Assembly: GCF_023646285.1 (NCBI RefSeq)
Contig: NZ_JAMOKX010000001.1
Span: 124,001-188,000 of the forward strand
Direction: 5' to 3'
Origin: Helicobacter colisuis
GTDB lineage: Bacteria > Campylobacterota > Campylobacteria > Campylobacterales > Helicobacteraceae
DNA: 64,000 nt
Under the pieces are notes generated by a model. The model did no database searches. It was not told the DNA's origin and saw nothing but the letters and a program-made list of their open reading frames with translations. Shown here in pieces: positions 46,281-54,853 of the stretch (positions within the stretch are counted from its first letter, which is position 1; each line of letters begins with the position of its first letter). Both the position numbers and the translations under genes were made by a program.

Positions 46281-47065
46281 TAAGCCCTCTTTAAAATCGC
46301 TCTCGCAAGACTTTGATAAGCAATATTACCTTGAGAACGCACATCATATAAAATAACAGGCTTCCCAAAACTAGGTGATTCGGCTAACTTAATATTCCGT
46401 GGAATTGCAATCACATCTTTGGCGTCATTTTTGATTAGTTGCCCTTCAAAATGCTGCAACAAATCTGTAAAAACCTGCCTTGAAAGGTTGTTTTGTCCGC
46501 TATACATCGTTGGCAAAAGCCCCTTGATTTTTAAGTCTGGATTAATCTCTTTTCTTAAAAGCTTAATAGTATTAAGCAATTGTGCTAATCCCTCAAGCGC
46601 AAAAAACTCACACTGAATAGGAATAATCACAGAATGGGAAGCACTTAGCGCATTAATCGTTAAAGGTCCTAAGGCAGGTGGAGAATCAATGATAATATAA
46701 TCATACAAACTCCCCACTTCTTCTATTTTCTTTTTTAATAATAATTCCCTTCCATTACGCTTTTGGCTATAAAACTCTTTTTCAATTCCTACTAAGCCAA
46801 TATTTGAAGGAGCTAAAAAAAGTGTCGGGATTGAAGTTTTTTGAATAATTTGCGAAAGCTGTTTGGTTCCGATTAAAACATGATAAATATTATACTCTAT
46901 GTCATTTCTGTGGAATCCTAAACTCGTTGTTGCATTGGCTTGAGGGTCAGCATCAATTAGCAAAACTTTCTTTTCTTCTACCGCTAAAGAAGCTGCAAGA
47001 TTCACTGCTGTTGTCGTTTTTCCAACCCCACCTTTTTGATTTGCTATACAAATCACTTCACACAT
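46280..47065 (-). CDS. parA: Chromosome partitioning ATPase ParA (Soj)
   Basis: 261 residues. Deviant Walker A KGGVGKTT at 11-18, DADPQANAT, and the ParA box DYIIIDSPPALGPLT. Works with ParB to move the origin region. Annotated soj in H. pylori. 18 bases after birA. Confidence 0.97.
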   Translation of the reverse strand: MCEVICIANQKGGVGKTTTAVNLAASLAVEEKKVLLIDADPQANATTSLGFHRNDIEYNIYHVLIGTKQLSQIIQKTSIPTLFLAPSNIGLVGIEKEFYSQKRNGRELLLKKKIEEVGSLYDYIIIDSPPALGPLTINALSASHSVIIPIQCEFFALEGLAQLLNTIKLLRKEINPDLKIKGLLPTMYSGQNNLSRQVFTDLLQHFEGQLIKNDAKDVIAIPRNIKLAESPSFGKPVILYDVRSQGNIAYQSLARAILKRA

Positions 47066-47083
47066 TTTTCGCTCCGTTTATTG

Positions 47084-47716
47084 TTATCTTAGACTATAGA
47101 TTCTTCTACCCTTTAAAAGTATCGAACCATCTTCCAAAAGCTTGGCATCTTTTAGAGAAATCTGCTCACCTTGATAGTGAAAGTTATAATAAAAATTTCT
47201 AGAGAATTCTAACTTATATTTACTAAAAATTTGCTTCCATGTGTAAATTTTTATCTTCTCAATAAAAAGAAAAAGTATTTGTTCTTTGGAGACTGAAATG
47301 TCCAAAGCGCCGAATGCAGAATCCTCTACCACTAAATTTAAACCAATTCCCACTAAAATATTTTGTGAAATTTTTGTGCAAAGAATACCACCGATTTTTT
47401 TTTCACCAAGATATAAATCATTAGGCCATTTCAAAAAGACTTGAGAACCAAGCTCTGCTAAGACTTCCTTAAAGAGATAACCAAAATAAATCGAAACAGA
47501 TTCAATAGCCAAATCATTAGGTAATTCCCCCTCTGTAATCGCAAAAGAAAAATACAATCCCTCCTTTACAGCGCTCCATACATTTCCACGACTACCAATG
47601 CCTGAATTTTGCTGATGAGCTACGACCAAAATAGGCGCTTTTAGCTCTCCAGTTTTAATTTTCTCACTCAAAAATAGATGCGTTGAGGGCAAAGATTCAA
47701 AAGTTAGAATTTTCAT
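47084..47716 (-). CDS. birA: Biotin-protein ligase
   Basis: Attaches biotin to acetyl-CoA carboxylase BccP. 210 residues, catalytic domain only; the DNA-binding domain of E. coli BirA is absent, so it cannot act as a repressor in the same way. SSTHLFLSE, NSGIGSRGNVW (the biotinoyl-AMP loop, near 41-51) and LKWPNDLYL are visible. Overlaps fmt by one base. Confidence 0.94.
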   Translation of the reverse strand: MKILTFESLPSTHLFLSEKIKTGELKAPILVVAHQQNSGIGSRGNVWSAVKEGLYFSFAITEGELPNDLAIESVSIYFGYLFKEVLAELGSQVFLKWPNDLYLGEKKIGGILCTKISQNILVGIGLNLVVEDSAFGALDISVSKEQILFLFIEKIKIYTWKQIFSKYKLEFSRNFYYNFHYQGEQISLKDAKLLEDGSILLKGRRIYSLR

Positions 47717-48618
47717 TATTCTAAAATATCACCCTTTTTTAGCCTTCTACCTTGCAAATATTCATAAGCATTTACCATCTTTTTAGAGGGGGCTTGTAAA
47801 GCTTGAATCCAAACACTACCCCTAAGGCAACCCACCAAAATCTTATCTTCTAAAATCTCTAGAATCTCACCTGCCTTATTAGCGCTTTCATTTTCATTTA
47901 AAAAGACTTTTTTAAGTTTTAAGCCACTTTGCAAAAAAATCTCTGGCCACCCTTCATAAGCTAATGCTTTAAGATAAAGCGATTTTGCTTCGCTAAAATC
48001 CACCATTCCCATTTCTTTTTTGATTTTCTTGCAATAACTTGTATCAGCATTACTTTGCTTTAGGGGGACAATTTCTTTCCATTTCTCAAGATAATCCAAA
48101 GTCAATTTTGCAGCTGCTTCTGAAAGCTCACCAAATAGCTCCCTTGCATTCTGTCCCCTATTTTTTAAGATTCTAAAACCTAAAATATCTCCACTATCTA
48201 AACCCTCTTCCATTTGCATTAAAGTTACGCCAAAAAACCTCTCATTTTCTAAAATACTTTCTTGAATCGGGCTAGCACCACGAAACTTTGGCAATATTGA
48301 AGCGTGCAAATTAACACAAGGGGCAAGCTCCAAAATACTTTTGGGCAAAATCTTTCCAAAGGCTGCAACAACAATCACATCAAAATCAATTTGCTTTAAT
48401 GTTTCAAGAAACCCTTCATCTAAAACTTCAGGCTGAAAAATAGGAATCCCCAAATCTCTTTGCAATAATAATTCCTTTGTAGCAGGCATTTTTAAGTGCA
48501 TATCTCGCCCTGCTTTTTTATCTGGCTGACAAACAAGTGCTTTAAGAGTATGTTTTTTTAGTAGCGATTCTAAAATCATCGCAGCATACAAAGGAGTTCC
48601 CATAAAAACAATATTCAC
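47716..48618 (-). CDS. fmt: Methionyl-tRNA formyltransferase
   Basis: Formylates initiator Met-tRNA. 300 residues. FMGTPLYAA at the N-terminus, NLHASILPKFRGASPI with the catalytic Asn/His, and TLMQMEEGLDSGDIL. C-terminal OB-fold domain from about 205. 21 bases after proB; in H. pylori fmt also precedes birA. Confidence 0.96.
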   Translation of the reverse strand: MNIVFMGTPLYAAMILESLLKKHTLKALVCQPDKKAGRDMHLKMPATKELLLQRDLGIPIFQPEVLDEGFLETLKQIDFDVIVVAAFGKILPKSILELAPCVNLHASILPKFRGASPIQESILENERFFGVTLMQMEEGLDSGDILGFRILKNRGQNARELFGELSEAAAKLTLDYLEKWKEIVPLKQSNADTSYCKKIKKEMGMVDFSEAKSLYLKALAYEGWPEIFLQSGLKLKKVFLNENESANKAGEILEILEDKILVGCLRGSVWIQALQAPSKKMVNAYEYLQGRRLKKGDILE

Positions 48619-48639
48619 TATCTAATTCCCCCTTTATGC

Positions 48640-49416
48640 TTATTTTTCAAACAAAGTCCCACTTACTTGAATTCCCTCTAGTAAAAACTTTTCTAAAACC
48701 TCCAAGCGTTTTCCACTTGAGAGAAACATTTTGCGATGATTCCGCAATAAAAAATCCGCCGCTTTTAGCTTAGTGACTATCCCACCTGTTGCAAAAGCAT
48801 TGTTGGGTGTTGCTTGTTCTTTTAAGGTTTCTGCAGAAATTTCAGAGACTTTGGGATAGATTTTTGCTGCTGGATTAATACTTGGATTTTCATCATAATA
48901 ACCTTCAATATCACTCAAAATCGCAAGAATATCCGCATTAAAAAAATGCGTAACATGGGCAGAGAGTTGATCATTATCACCAAATTCCAAAAGCAAGGAC
49001 AACTCACCTGTTGCTGTTACATCATTTTCATTGATAATGGGTAAAATTTCATTTTGCAATAAGACTTCCATCGCATTTCTAGCATTTTGAGTTCTTTTGC
49101 GCGAATCAAAATCATAAGCAGAAAGCAAAACCTGCGCTGTAGCAATCCCAAAAATAGCAAAATTTTCAGCATAAGTCTGCATTAACAAAGGCTGTCCTAT
49201 GGCTGCCAAGGCTTGTTTGTTAGCCAAATCTCCTTTGCTTAGCTTTACTTTTGTAAAACCTGCTGCAACTGCACCCGAACTTACTAGAATCACTTCATAT
49301 TTTTGGCGCAATTTAGAAATCAAACTTGCTAAAGCCTCCATTCTTTCTTTATCAATTAGTTGATTTTTAACTAAAAGGGCACTACCAACTTTAATCACCA
49401 CTCTACTTTTCTGCAT
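48640..49416 (-). CDS. proB: Glutamate 5-kinase, short form
   Basis: First step of proline synthesis: phosphorylates glutamate. 258 residues, the amino-acid-kinase domain only. The C-terminal PUA domain of the 367-residue E. coli enzyme is absent, as in other Campylobacterota. [28 protein letters not shown] and [11 protein letters not shown] are conserved. Start overlaps obgE by 14 bases. proA is not in the window. Confidence 0.95.
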   Translation of the reverse strand: MQKSRVVIKVGSALLVKNQLIDKERMEALASLISKLRQKYEVILVSSGAVAAGFTKVKLSKGDLANKQALAAIGQPLLMQTYAENFAIFGIATAQVLLSAYDFDSRKRTQNARNAMEVLLQNEILPIINENDVTATGELSLLLEFGDNDQLSAHVTHFFNADILAILSDIEGYYDENPSINPAAKIYPKVSEISAETLKEQATPNNAFATGGIVTKLKAADFLLRNHRKMFLSSGKRLEVLEKFLLEGIQVSGTLFEK

Positions 49417-50515
49417 TAGTGCATTCCTTTTTTACTTCTTTTAGCGTTTCATAAAGTAAATGCTTAAGCGGTCTAATATTCTCCCCATTTACACTAGAAG
49501 CCAATATCACAAATATCGGCTTTAAATAATCATGTTCTTCGAAATCCTCTTTGCTTTTTTGCACATAGCAATCAGGAATTTCTTGATGTGGCTTTAAAGC
49601 TATATTTAAATGCGCTAAAAAATCAGTCAAAATAGCAGTCTTTTCTCCTTTTGCATCGCTTTTAGCATCACTCTTTGAGAGCATAATTCCAAAAGGTCGC
49701 TTAGCAAGTTGTGTGCTAAATTTTTCTAACTCTTCTTTTAAAATCATAAATTGCTCTTCTATTGAACGATAATTAGCTATATCAAGCACAAAAAGCAAGA
49801 ATCGCGTTCTTTCGATATGCCGCAAAAACTCTAACCCCAAACCTCTCCCCTCACTTGCTCCACTGATAATTCCAGGAATATCTGCTATTACAAAAGAATG
49901 ATAATCTCCTAAATTCACAATCCCCAAAGAGGGGGTTAAAGTGGTAAATTCATAATTGGCAATTTCGGGTTTAGCATTAGAAACCACTGAAACAAGAGTG
50001 GATTTACCAACATTAGGAAAGCCAACTAATCCAACATCGGCAATTAATTTTAACTCTAGACGAATCTTTTTTTCAGTTCCAGGCATTCCTTTTTGTGCAT
50101 AAGTTGGGCGTTGATTGGTAGCACTTTTAAAATGCACATTACCCAAACCACCCTTGCCACCTTCTAAGAATAAAATCTTGCTAGATTCTCCAACCAAATC
50201 CAACAACAACTCACCACTCTCAATATCAAACACTTGCGTTCCAGGTGGAACACTAATCACTAAATCTTCGCCCTTTTTTCCATATTTATTTCTTCCAAGC
50301 CCAGGCTTTCCATTTTGCGCTTTAAAATGTTTGTGTCCTCTAAAATGAGAGAGTGTATCAGTATTGCGATCTACTATAAAATAAACATTTCCACCCTTAC
50401 CGCCATCTCCACCATCAGGACCACCATTGATGACAAACTTCTCCCTATGAAAAGATACGGCGCCTTCTCCACCTTTGCCTGAGGATACAAAGATTTCAAC
50501 TCTATCAACAAACAT
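49403..50515 (-). CDS. obgE: Ribosome-assembly GTPase ObgE
   Basis: 370 residues. N-terminal glycine-rich Obg domain (1-158, e.g. [14 protein letters not shown]), then the G domain with G1 GFPNVGKST (near 167) and [17 protein letters not shown] helper of 50S maturation. In the usual rplU-rpmA-obgE order, separated from rpmA by a small hairpin. Confidence 0.97.
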   Translation of the reverse strand: MFVDRVEIFVSSGKGGEGAVSFHREKFVINGGPDGGDGGKGGNVYFIVDRNTDTLSHFRGHKHFKAQNGKPGLGRNKYGKKGEDLVISVPPGTQVFDIESGELLLDLVGESSKILFLEGGKGGLGNVHFKSATNQRPTYAQKGMPGTEKKIRLELKLIADVGLVGFPNVGKSTLVSVVSNAKPEIANYEFTTLTPSLGIVNLGDYHSFVIADIPGIISGASEGRGLGLEFLRHIERTRFLLFVLDIANYRSIEEQFMILKEELEKFSTQLAKRPFGIMLSKSDAKSDAKGEKTAILTDFLAHLNIALKPHQEIPDCYVQKSKEDFEEHDYLKPIFVILASSVNGENIRPLKHLLYETLKEVKKECTNAEK

Positions 50516-50539
50516 AAGAAAACCTTAACTGGAAAATTC

Positions 50540-50557
50540 AATCCCCAAAAGGGGATT
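50540..50557 (-). terminator. Hairpin between rpmA and obgE
   Basis: AATCCCC (50540-50546) and GGGGATT (50551-50557) form a 7-bp stem with a 4-base loop. Beyond it on the minus strand the DNA reads GAATTTTCC, so it is a weak terminator that may lower obgE transcription relative to the ribosomal proteins. Confidence 0.5.
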
Positions 50558-50568
50558 TATGAAGTATT

Positions 50569-50826
50569 TTAAGAAGCAGGGTAAATAGAAACTTTTTTAC
50601 GATTTCTATCTTTTCTTTCAAAAGAAACAATCCCATCAATTAATGCAAAAATAGTGTGATCTTTACCCATTCCTACATTATTTCCAGGATGAACTTTTGT
50701 GCCTCTTTGGCGAATAATAATATTTCCTGCACGAACAAATTGTCCGCCAAATTTTTTCACACCTAAACGGCGTCCTGCTGAATCGCGATTATTTTGGGTG
50801 CTCCCCTGACCTTTCTTGTGTGCCAT
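50569..50826 (-). CDS. rpmA: 50S ribosomal protein L27
   Basis: 85 residues, with the N-terminal tail [16 protein letters not shown] that reaches the peptidyl-transferase centre, and [18 protein letters not shown]. No cleavable extension as in Firmicutes is present. 21 bases after rplU. Confidence 0.98.
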   Translation of the reverse strand: MAHKKGQGSTQNNRDSAGRRLGVKKFGGQFVRAGNIIIRQRGTKVHPGNNVGMGKDHTIFALIDGIVSFERKDRNRKKVSIYPAS

Positions 50827-50847
50827 TTCTACTCCTTATGTAGCAAT

Positions 50848-51159
50848 CTATGCCGCAATTTTAATAACACGAACACGCGTAAAATCTCTTCTAAAACCTC
50901 TTTTAGTTTTACTATCTTTTCTTCTACGCTTTTTAAAAGTAATAACCTTTTTACCTCTTCCTTCATTGATAACTTCTAATTCCACTTTAGCGCCACTTAC
51001 ATAAGGGCTTCCAAGTTTCACATCTCCGTTATCAAAAAGAGCTAAAACTTCATTGACTTCAACTTTTGACTTTGGCTCAAGGTTTAAACAATCAAGCAAT
51101 AAAATATCGCCTTCGCTTACCTTGTATTGTTTGCCTCCATTCTGAATGATTGCATACAT
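50848..51159 (-). CDS. rplU: 50S ribosomal protein L21
   Basis: 103 residues. [14 protein letters not shown] at the start and a basic C-terminal half ([19 protein letters not shown]). First gene of the rplU-rpmA-obgE run; the 94-base gap before it should hold the promoter. Confidence 0.98.
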   Translation of the reverse strand: MYAIIQNGGKQYKVSEGDILLLDCLNLEPKSKVEVNEVLALFDNGDVKLGSPYVSGAKVELEVINEGRGKKVITFKKRRRKDSKTKRGFRRDFTRVRVIKIAA

Positions 51160-51253
51160 AATACAATTCCTTTACATTTTATTTTGAAGTTTTTGTTTTT
51201 TATTAAAGAATAATAAAAGCTCGGATTCTACTCTTTCTTTTATTAATAAAACA

Positions 51254-51628
51254 TTAATTTTGTAATGCAATACACTCAATCTCAACCAACGCATCTTTTG
51301 GTAAAGTTTTTACAGCCACCGTGCTTCTAGCTGGTTTATGATCTCCAAAAAATTCCGCATAGATTCCATTAACAATACCAAAATACTCCATATCTCTTAA
51401 AAAAATAGTTGTTTTAATAACTTGCTTTAAGCTGCTATTAGAAGCCTTTAAAACCTCGCTAAGATTCTCTAAAACTTGCCTTGTTTGAGCTTCAATACCT
51501 TGAACTAATTCTCCACTTGGTGTAAGCCCAATTTGACCTGAAGTATAAACCATTCCATTTGTGCTAATTGCCTGCGAATAAGGACCAATTGCTTGAGGTG
51601 CTTTTTTGGTTGCTGTAATCTCTAACAT
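51254..51628 (-). CDS. ridA: RidA family enamine/imine deaminase
   Basis: Hydrolyses reactive 2-aminoacrylate made by PLP enzymes, protecting them. 124 residues. APQAIGPYSQA and SGQIGLTP in the N-terminal half; the conserved Arg and the C-terminal LPKDALVEIECIA (Glu) form the active site. Divergent from the next gene across 79 bases that contain overlapping TATAAT-like boxes (around 51659-51674). Confidence 0.95.
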   Translation of the reverse strand: MLEITATKKAPQAIGPYSQAISTNGMVYTSGQIGLTPSGELVQGIEAQTRQVLENLSEVLKASNSSLKQVIKTTIFLRDMEYFGIVNGIYAEFFGDHKPARSTVAVKTLPKDALVEIECIALQN

Positions 51629-51707
51629 TATGGTTTCTCCTTTACTTTATTCTTAAAATATTATAGAATTATAACAAATTAATTTCAAAACAAAAGGAAT
51701 TTCGGAA

Positions 51708-52031
51708 ATGAAATCAACTTTTTTAAAGCCCCTAATTCTATCATTTTGCGCTACTGCATTATCCTCTTATCTTTATGCTGATACCTTTGTCAAATTCCGT
51801 CCCAAACCAAAATTACAAATTACTCCACTAGATAATTTTGACAAATCACTTCAAAGAGAAATGCAAAAATATCCAAAAGGAACGGCTTTTATGGTAGATG
51901 CAAGAACAGGAAAGATTGTCGCAACAACACCACAAAGAAAACAAACACCAAAACCCCAAGCGCCAAAACCCCCAAAAAAAGAGAAAACGCCCCCCTATCA
52001 TATGAATGAAGAATACATCGAGCTTTTATAG
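51708..52031 (+). CDS. Small exported proline/lysine-rich protein, unknown
   Basis: 107 residues with a clear signal peptide (TFLKPLILSFCATALSSYLYA, cut near residue 24). The mature part has a short folded-looking stretch (DKSLQREMQKYPKGTAFMVDARTGKIVATT) and a tail rich in Pro and Lys (residues 75-95). No lipobox and no cysteine after the signal. I do not recognise the family. It precedes moaD by 11 bases, so it is probably in the molybdopterin operon, yet nothing in it suggests cofactor work. Confidence 0.7.
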   Translation: MKSTFLKPLILSFCATALSSYLYADTFVKFRPKPKLQITPLDNFDKSLQREMQKYPKGTAFMVDARTGKIVATTPQRKQTPKPQAPKPPKKEKTPPYHMNEEYIELL

Positions 52032-52042
52032 AAAGGATTTTA

Positions 52043-52264
52043 ATGATTGAAGTTGAATTACTAGGACCACTTGGAAATCAAAAATTCACAAGCAATGCCA
52101 AAGATTTTTATGCCCTAAAAAAAGAATTACAACAAGATTCTGCAATACAAAATTGGCTTAAAGATTGTGCTATTGCTTTAAATGATGAAATTGTACAATC
52201 TCTAGATACCCCCTTAAAAGATGGAGATAAAGTAGTGATTTTACCTCCAGTGTGTGGTGGATAA
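52043..52264 (+). CDS. moaD: Molybdopterin synthase sulfur carrier MoaD
   Basis: 73-residue ubiquitin-like protein that carries the thiocarboxylate used to build the dithiolene of molybdopterin. Ends in the essential GG (PPVCGG). Stop overlaps the moaE start (TAATG). The activating MoeB is not in the window. Confidence 0.95.
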   Translation: MIEVELLGPLGNQKFTSNAKDFYALKKELQQDSAIQNWLKDCAIALNDEIVQSLDTPLKDGDKVVILPPVCGG

Positions 52265-52719
52265 TGCTCACTAAAATAATGGGTTTAGAAATTTTTGATG
52301 GGGCTTTAGATACAGCCAAAATTTATCAAAAATGGTATGATTTTGCTTCTCAAAACAACCTAGGTGCCAATAGTATTTTTACAGGGATTGTGCGCGCAGA
52401 AAATGGGTGTGATGGATTAAGTTTTGATATTTATGAGCCACTTTTGGAGCAGTGGTTTTTGGATTGGAATAAGAAAGTTTTAGAAAATGGCGTATTTTTA
52501 AAAATGGCACACTCTAGGGGCGATGTTTTTAATCATCAAAGCTCTTATATGGCTGGAATCTTTAGCGCAAAAAGACGCGCTTGTTTAGAAGTTTTTGAAG
52601 ATTTTATCGAAGATTTTAAACATAAAGCTCCTATTTGGAAATATGATTTAAAAAATGGAACAAGAATTTATGCAAAAGAGCGAAGTTATAAATTACCTTT
52701 TAGTGGAATCTTACAATGA
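52264..52719 (+). CDS. moaE: Molybdopterin synthase catalytic subunit MoaE
   Basis: 151 residues; inserts two sulfurs from MoaD into precursor Z. FTGIVRAENG, FDIYEPLLE, AHSRGDV and the conserved lysine stretch KHKAPIWKYD near the end. I start at ATG 52264, overlapping the moaD stop; upstream in-frame GTG 52252 would reach into moaD. Stop overlaps mobB by 4 bases. Confidence 0.95.
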   Translation: MLTKIMGLEIFDGALDTAKIYQKWYDFASQNNLGANSIFTGIVRAENGCDGLSFDIYEPLLEQWFLDWNKKVLENGVFLKMAHSRGDVFNHQSSYMAGIFSAKRRACLEVFEDFIEDFKHKAPIWKYDLKNGTRIYAKERSYKLPFSGILQ

Positions 52720-53201
52720 AAGCCATTGCCTTTAGCGGAAACTCCAACAGCGGAAAAACCACACTTATCCAAAAACTTTCTCTTCTTTTACCCCCTACAA
52801 AGCGTGTTTGCATTGTCAAACACGATCCAAAAAATAAAGCTTCTATTGACACAGAAGGCAAAGATTCTGATATTTTTTATAAAACAGGTGCGGATATTGC
52901 TATCTTAAGTCCTACACAAACCACACTAAGATTCCATCAAAACTTAAGCCTAGAATCATTAATCCAAAAGTTTGGAGATTGCGACTATCTTTTTGTGGAG
53001 GGATTAAAGGAATTGCCTTTACCTAGAATCTGTGTTGCCAGAGAAATCTTTGATGAGCGCTTTTTGCCCTTTAGCAATGCTTTAGCCATTGATGATTCAA
53101 TCAACAAAGATTCATTGCCCAAAAATATTCCACTTTTGAATTTAAACAACCCTCAAGAAATTCTAGATTGGATTAACATAAATATTAAGGACTATAAATG
53201 A
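52716..53201 (+). CDS. mobB: Molybdopterin-guanine dinucleotide synthesis protein MobB
   Basis: 161-residue P-loop GTPase that assists MobA. Walker A GNSNSGKTT at 8-16, then CIVKHDPKN and FVEGLKELPLPRI. Since MGD is the form needed by DMSO-reductase-family enzymes, it fits the molybdoenzyme at 9.3 kb. Overlaps mogA by 4 bases. Confidence 0.93.
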   Translation: MKAIAFSGNSNSGKTTLIQKLSLLLPPTKRVCIVKHDPKNKASIDTEGKDSDIFYKTGADIAILSPTQTTLRFHQNLSLESLIQKFGDCDYLFVEGLKELPLPRICVAREIFDERFLPFSNALAIDDSINKDSLPKNIPLLNLNNPQEILDWININIKDYK

Positions 53202-53728
53202 ATCAAGCAAAAATAGGTATTCTAACTCTTTCAGACAGAGCAAGTGCAGGAATTTATGAGGATATTTCAGGACAGGCTATTATTGACACGCTCAAAGAAT
53301 ATCTTACTTCCCCTTGGGAGAGTGTCTATCGTTTAATTGGCGATGATTTAGAACAAATCAAATCTCAACTCATAGAATTAGCCGACATTGAAAAATGCGA
53401 TTTAATCGTTACTACAGGTGGAACTGGACCTGCAATAAGAGATGTAACGCCCGAAGCCACAGAAGCCGTATGCCAAAAAATGCTACCAGGTTTTGGAGAG
53501 CTTATGCGACAAACCAGCCTCAAATATGTCCCAACAGCGATTCTATCACGCCAAACAGCAGGAATCCGCAATCAAACTCTAATCCTCAATCTGCCTGGCA
53601 AACCAAAATCAATCCGAGAGTGTCTTGATGCAGTTTTTCCTGCTATCCCCTATTGCCTTGATTTAATTGGTGCTACTTATTTGCAAACTAACCCCAACAT
53701 CATTAAAGCTTTCCGACCAAAATCTTAA
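53198..53728 (+). CDS. mogA: Molybdopterin adenylyltransferase MogA
   Basis: 176 residues; adenylates molybdopterin before molybdate insertion. ILTLSDRASAGIYED, TTGGTGPAIRDVTPEAT (near 70-86) and LNLPGKPKSIRECL are MogA hallmarks. Its stop overlaps, tail to tail, the stop of the minus-strand pseudouridine synthase gene by 4 bases. Confidence 0.96.
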   Translation: MNQAKIGILTLSDRASAGIYEDISGQAIIDTLKEYLTSPWESVYRLIGDDLEQIKSQLIELADIEKCDLIVTTGGTGPAIRDVTPEATEAVCQKMLPGFGELMRQTSLKYVPTAILSRQTAGIRNQTLILNLPGKPKSIRECLDAVFPAIPYCLDLIGATYLQTNPNIIKAFRPKS

Positions 53729-54477
53729 TCTTCTCCTAAAAATTTATGCAACTTATTATACTCTCCCCTCTCCAAAAAACGCACTTTTTGTGTGGGGAGA
53801 TTATTTAGCGAGACAAACCCATAAGCAACACGCTTTAAATCCAAAACCCTTAAATTAAAATGGGCAAAAAAACGCCTTAATTCACGATTCTTGCCCTCAC
53901 TGATAGCCACTTTAATTTTAGAAAATTTTGCCGTATTTTTTAGCACCCAATATCCAAGAAAAGGCGAAAACTCCATTGCTTTAATTTTGCTCTTTTGATG
54001 CCCTCCTAGTGTTGCATTTTGCAAACTCAAACCATTTTCCATAGCTTCAAACACTTCTTCTTTAATCTCACCTGAAAGCTTTAAAAGATAGGTGCGTTCT
54101 AGCTTACTTTCCATTAGTTTTGTCGCCACCTCCACTTTATCTGTCAATAAAAGCAACCCTTCGCTAGCAAAATCAAGCCTACCAACAGGGATAAAATCCT
54201 TAAAACGCCTAGGCAATGATTCATAAATTACTTTGCGCCCCCTATCATCTTTTTTACTAACCAACTCACCCTTTGGTTTATTATAAACAATAACTGTGTA
54301 TTCTTCCTTTTCTCTCAAGCATTTTCCATTAACATACACCTTTGTGCGATTATCTACTTGATATGAAAAGTCTTTGATAATTTCTTTGTTAATTGAAACT
54401 TTACCCTCTTTAATTAACCGATCTGCTTCTCTTCTTGAAAACTTAGAATGATGAGCTATATATTGATTTAATCGCAT
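53725..54477 (-). CDS. RsuA/RluB-type rRNA pseudouridine synthase
   Basis: 250 residues. S4 domain at 1-48 (RLNQYIAHHSKFSRREADRLI), then VYNKPKGELVS and the catalytic motif GRLDFASEGLLLLT near 97-110 with its Asp. EGKNRELRRFFAH follows. In H. pylori the counterpart is HP1459. Whether it acts on 16S (RsuA) or 23S (RluB/E) rRNA cannot be told. 4 bases after the SUI1 gene. Confidence 0.92.
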   Translation of the reverse strand: MRLNQYIAHHSKFSRREADRLIKEGKVSINKEIIKDFSYQVDNRTKVYVNGKCLREKEEYTVIVYNKPKGELVSKKDDRGRKVIYESLPRRFKDFIPVGRLDFASEGLLLLTDKVEVATKLMESKLERTYLLKLSGEIKEEVFEAMENGLSLQNATLGGHQKSKIKAMEFSPFLGYWVLKNTAKFSKIKVAISEGKNRELRRFFAHFNLRVLDLKRVAYGFVSLNNLPTQKVRFLERGEYNKLHKFLGED

Positions 54478-54481
54478 ATTT

Positions 54482-54853
54482 TTACTTTTTAAATTTAAAT
54501 TTTTCTTTTTTCAAAAAAGCTTTAAGCTTTTCTAGATGCTTCCCTTGAAATTCCAAAATATATCCTCCTAAATCCTCTTTAAAGCTACCACCACAAGCCA
54601 AAGTTTTTTTAATTTCCTTCAGCATTTTTACAATTGTTTCATTTCTTTCATAAACAACACCACAAAGCGTAATATCCTTTCCCTTGCACTTCTCTTCCTT
54701 AATCCATAAAAAATAAGAATCCCTCTCCCTTATTTCTTCTTTCTTTTTACAAACGCATTGACTTTGGAGATTCTCGCACTTCTTGCAAAGCACATCAATA
54801 GCATCTTCAAAGTTAGCGCCTATTGACAAATGACTTAAATCTAATCGATCCAT
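54482..54853 (-). CDS. SUI1/YciH (eIF1-like) protein with N-terminal cysteine cluster
   Basis: 123 residues. The C-terminal half is the SUI1 fold (KTLACGGSFKE, LEFQGKHLEKL), as in YciH, which in E. coli influences start selection during stress. The N-terminal part holds CKKC (24-27) and CVC (34-36), close to the zinc motif ahead of archaeal aIF1. E. coli YciH is slightly shorter (108). Start overlaps dnaE by 13 bases. Confidence 0.85.
   Translation of the reverse strand: MDRLDLSHLSIGANFEDAIDVLCKKCENLQSQCVCKKKEEIRERDSYFLWIKEEKCKGKDITLCGVVYERNETIVKMLKEIKKTLACGGSFKEDLGGYILEFQGKHLEKLKAFLKKEKFKFKK

Noticed and set aside
49319-49416. proB looked truncated compared with E. coli
   Set aside because: Missing the PUA domain is normal for short ProB in this phylum, and all kinase motifs are present.
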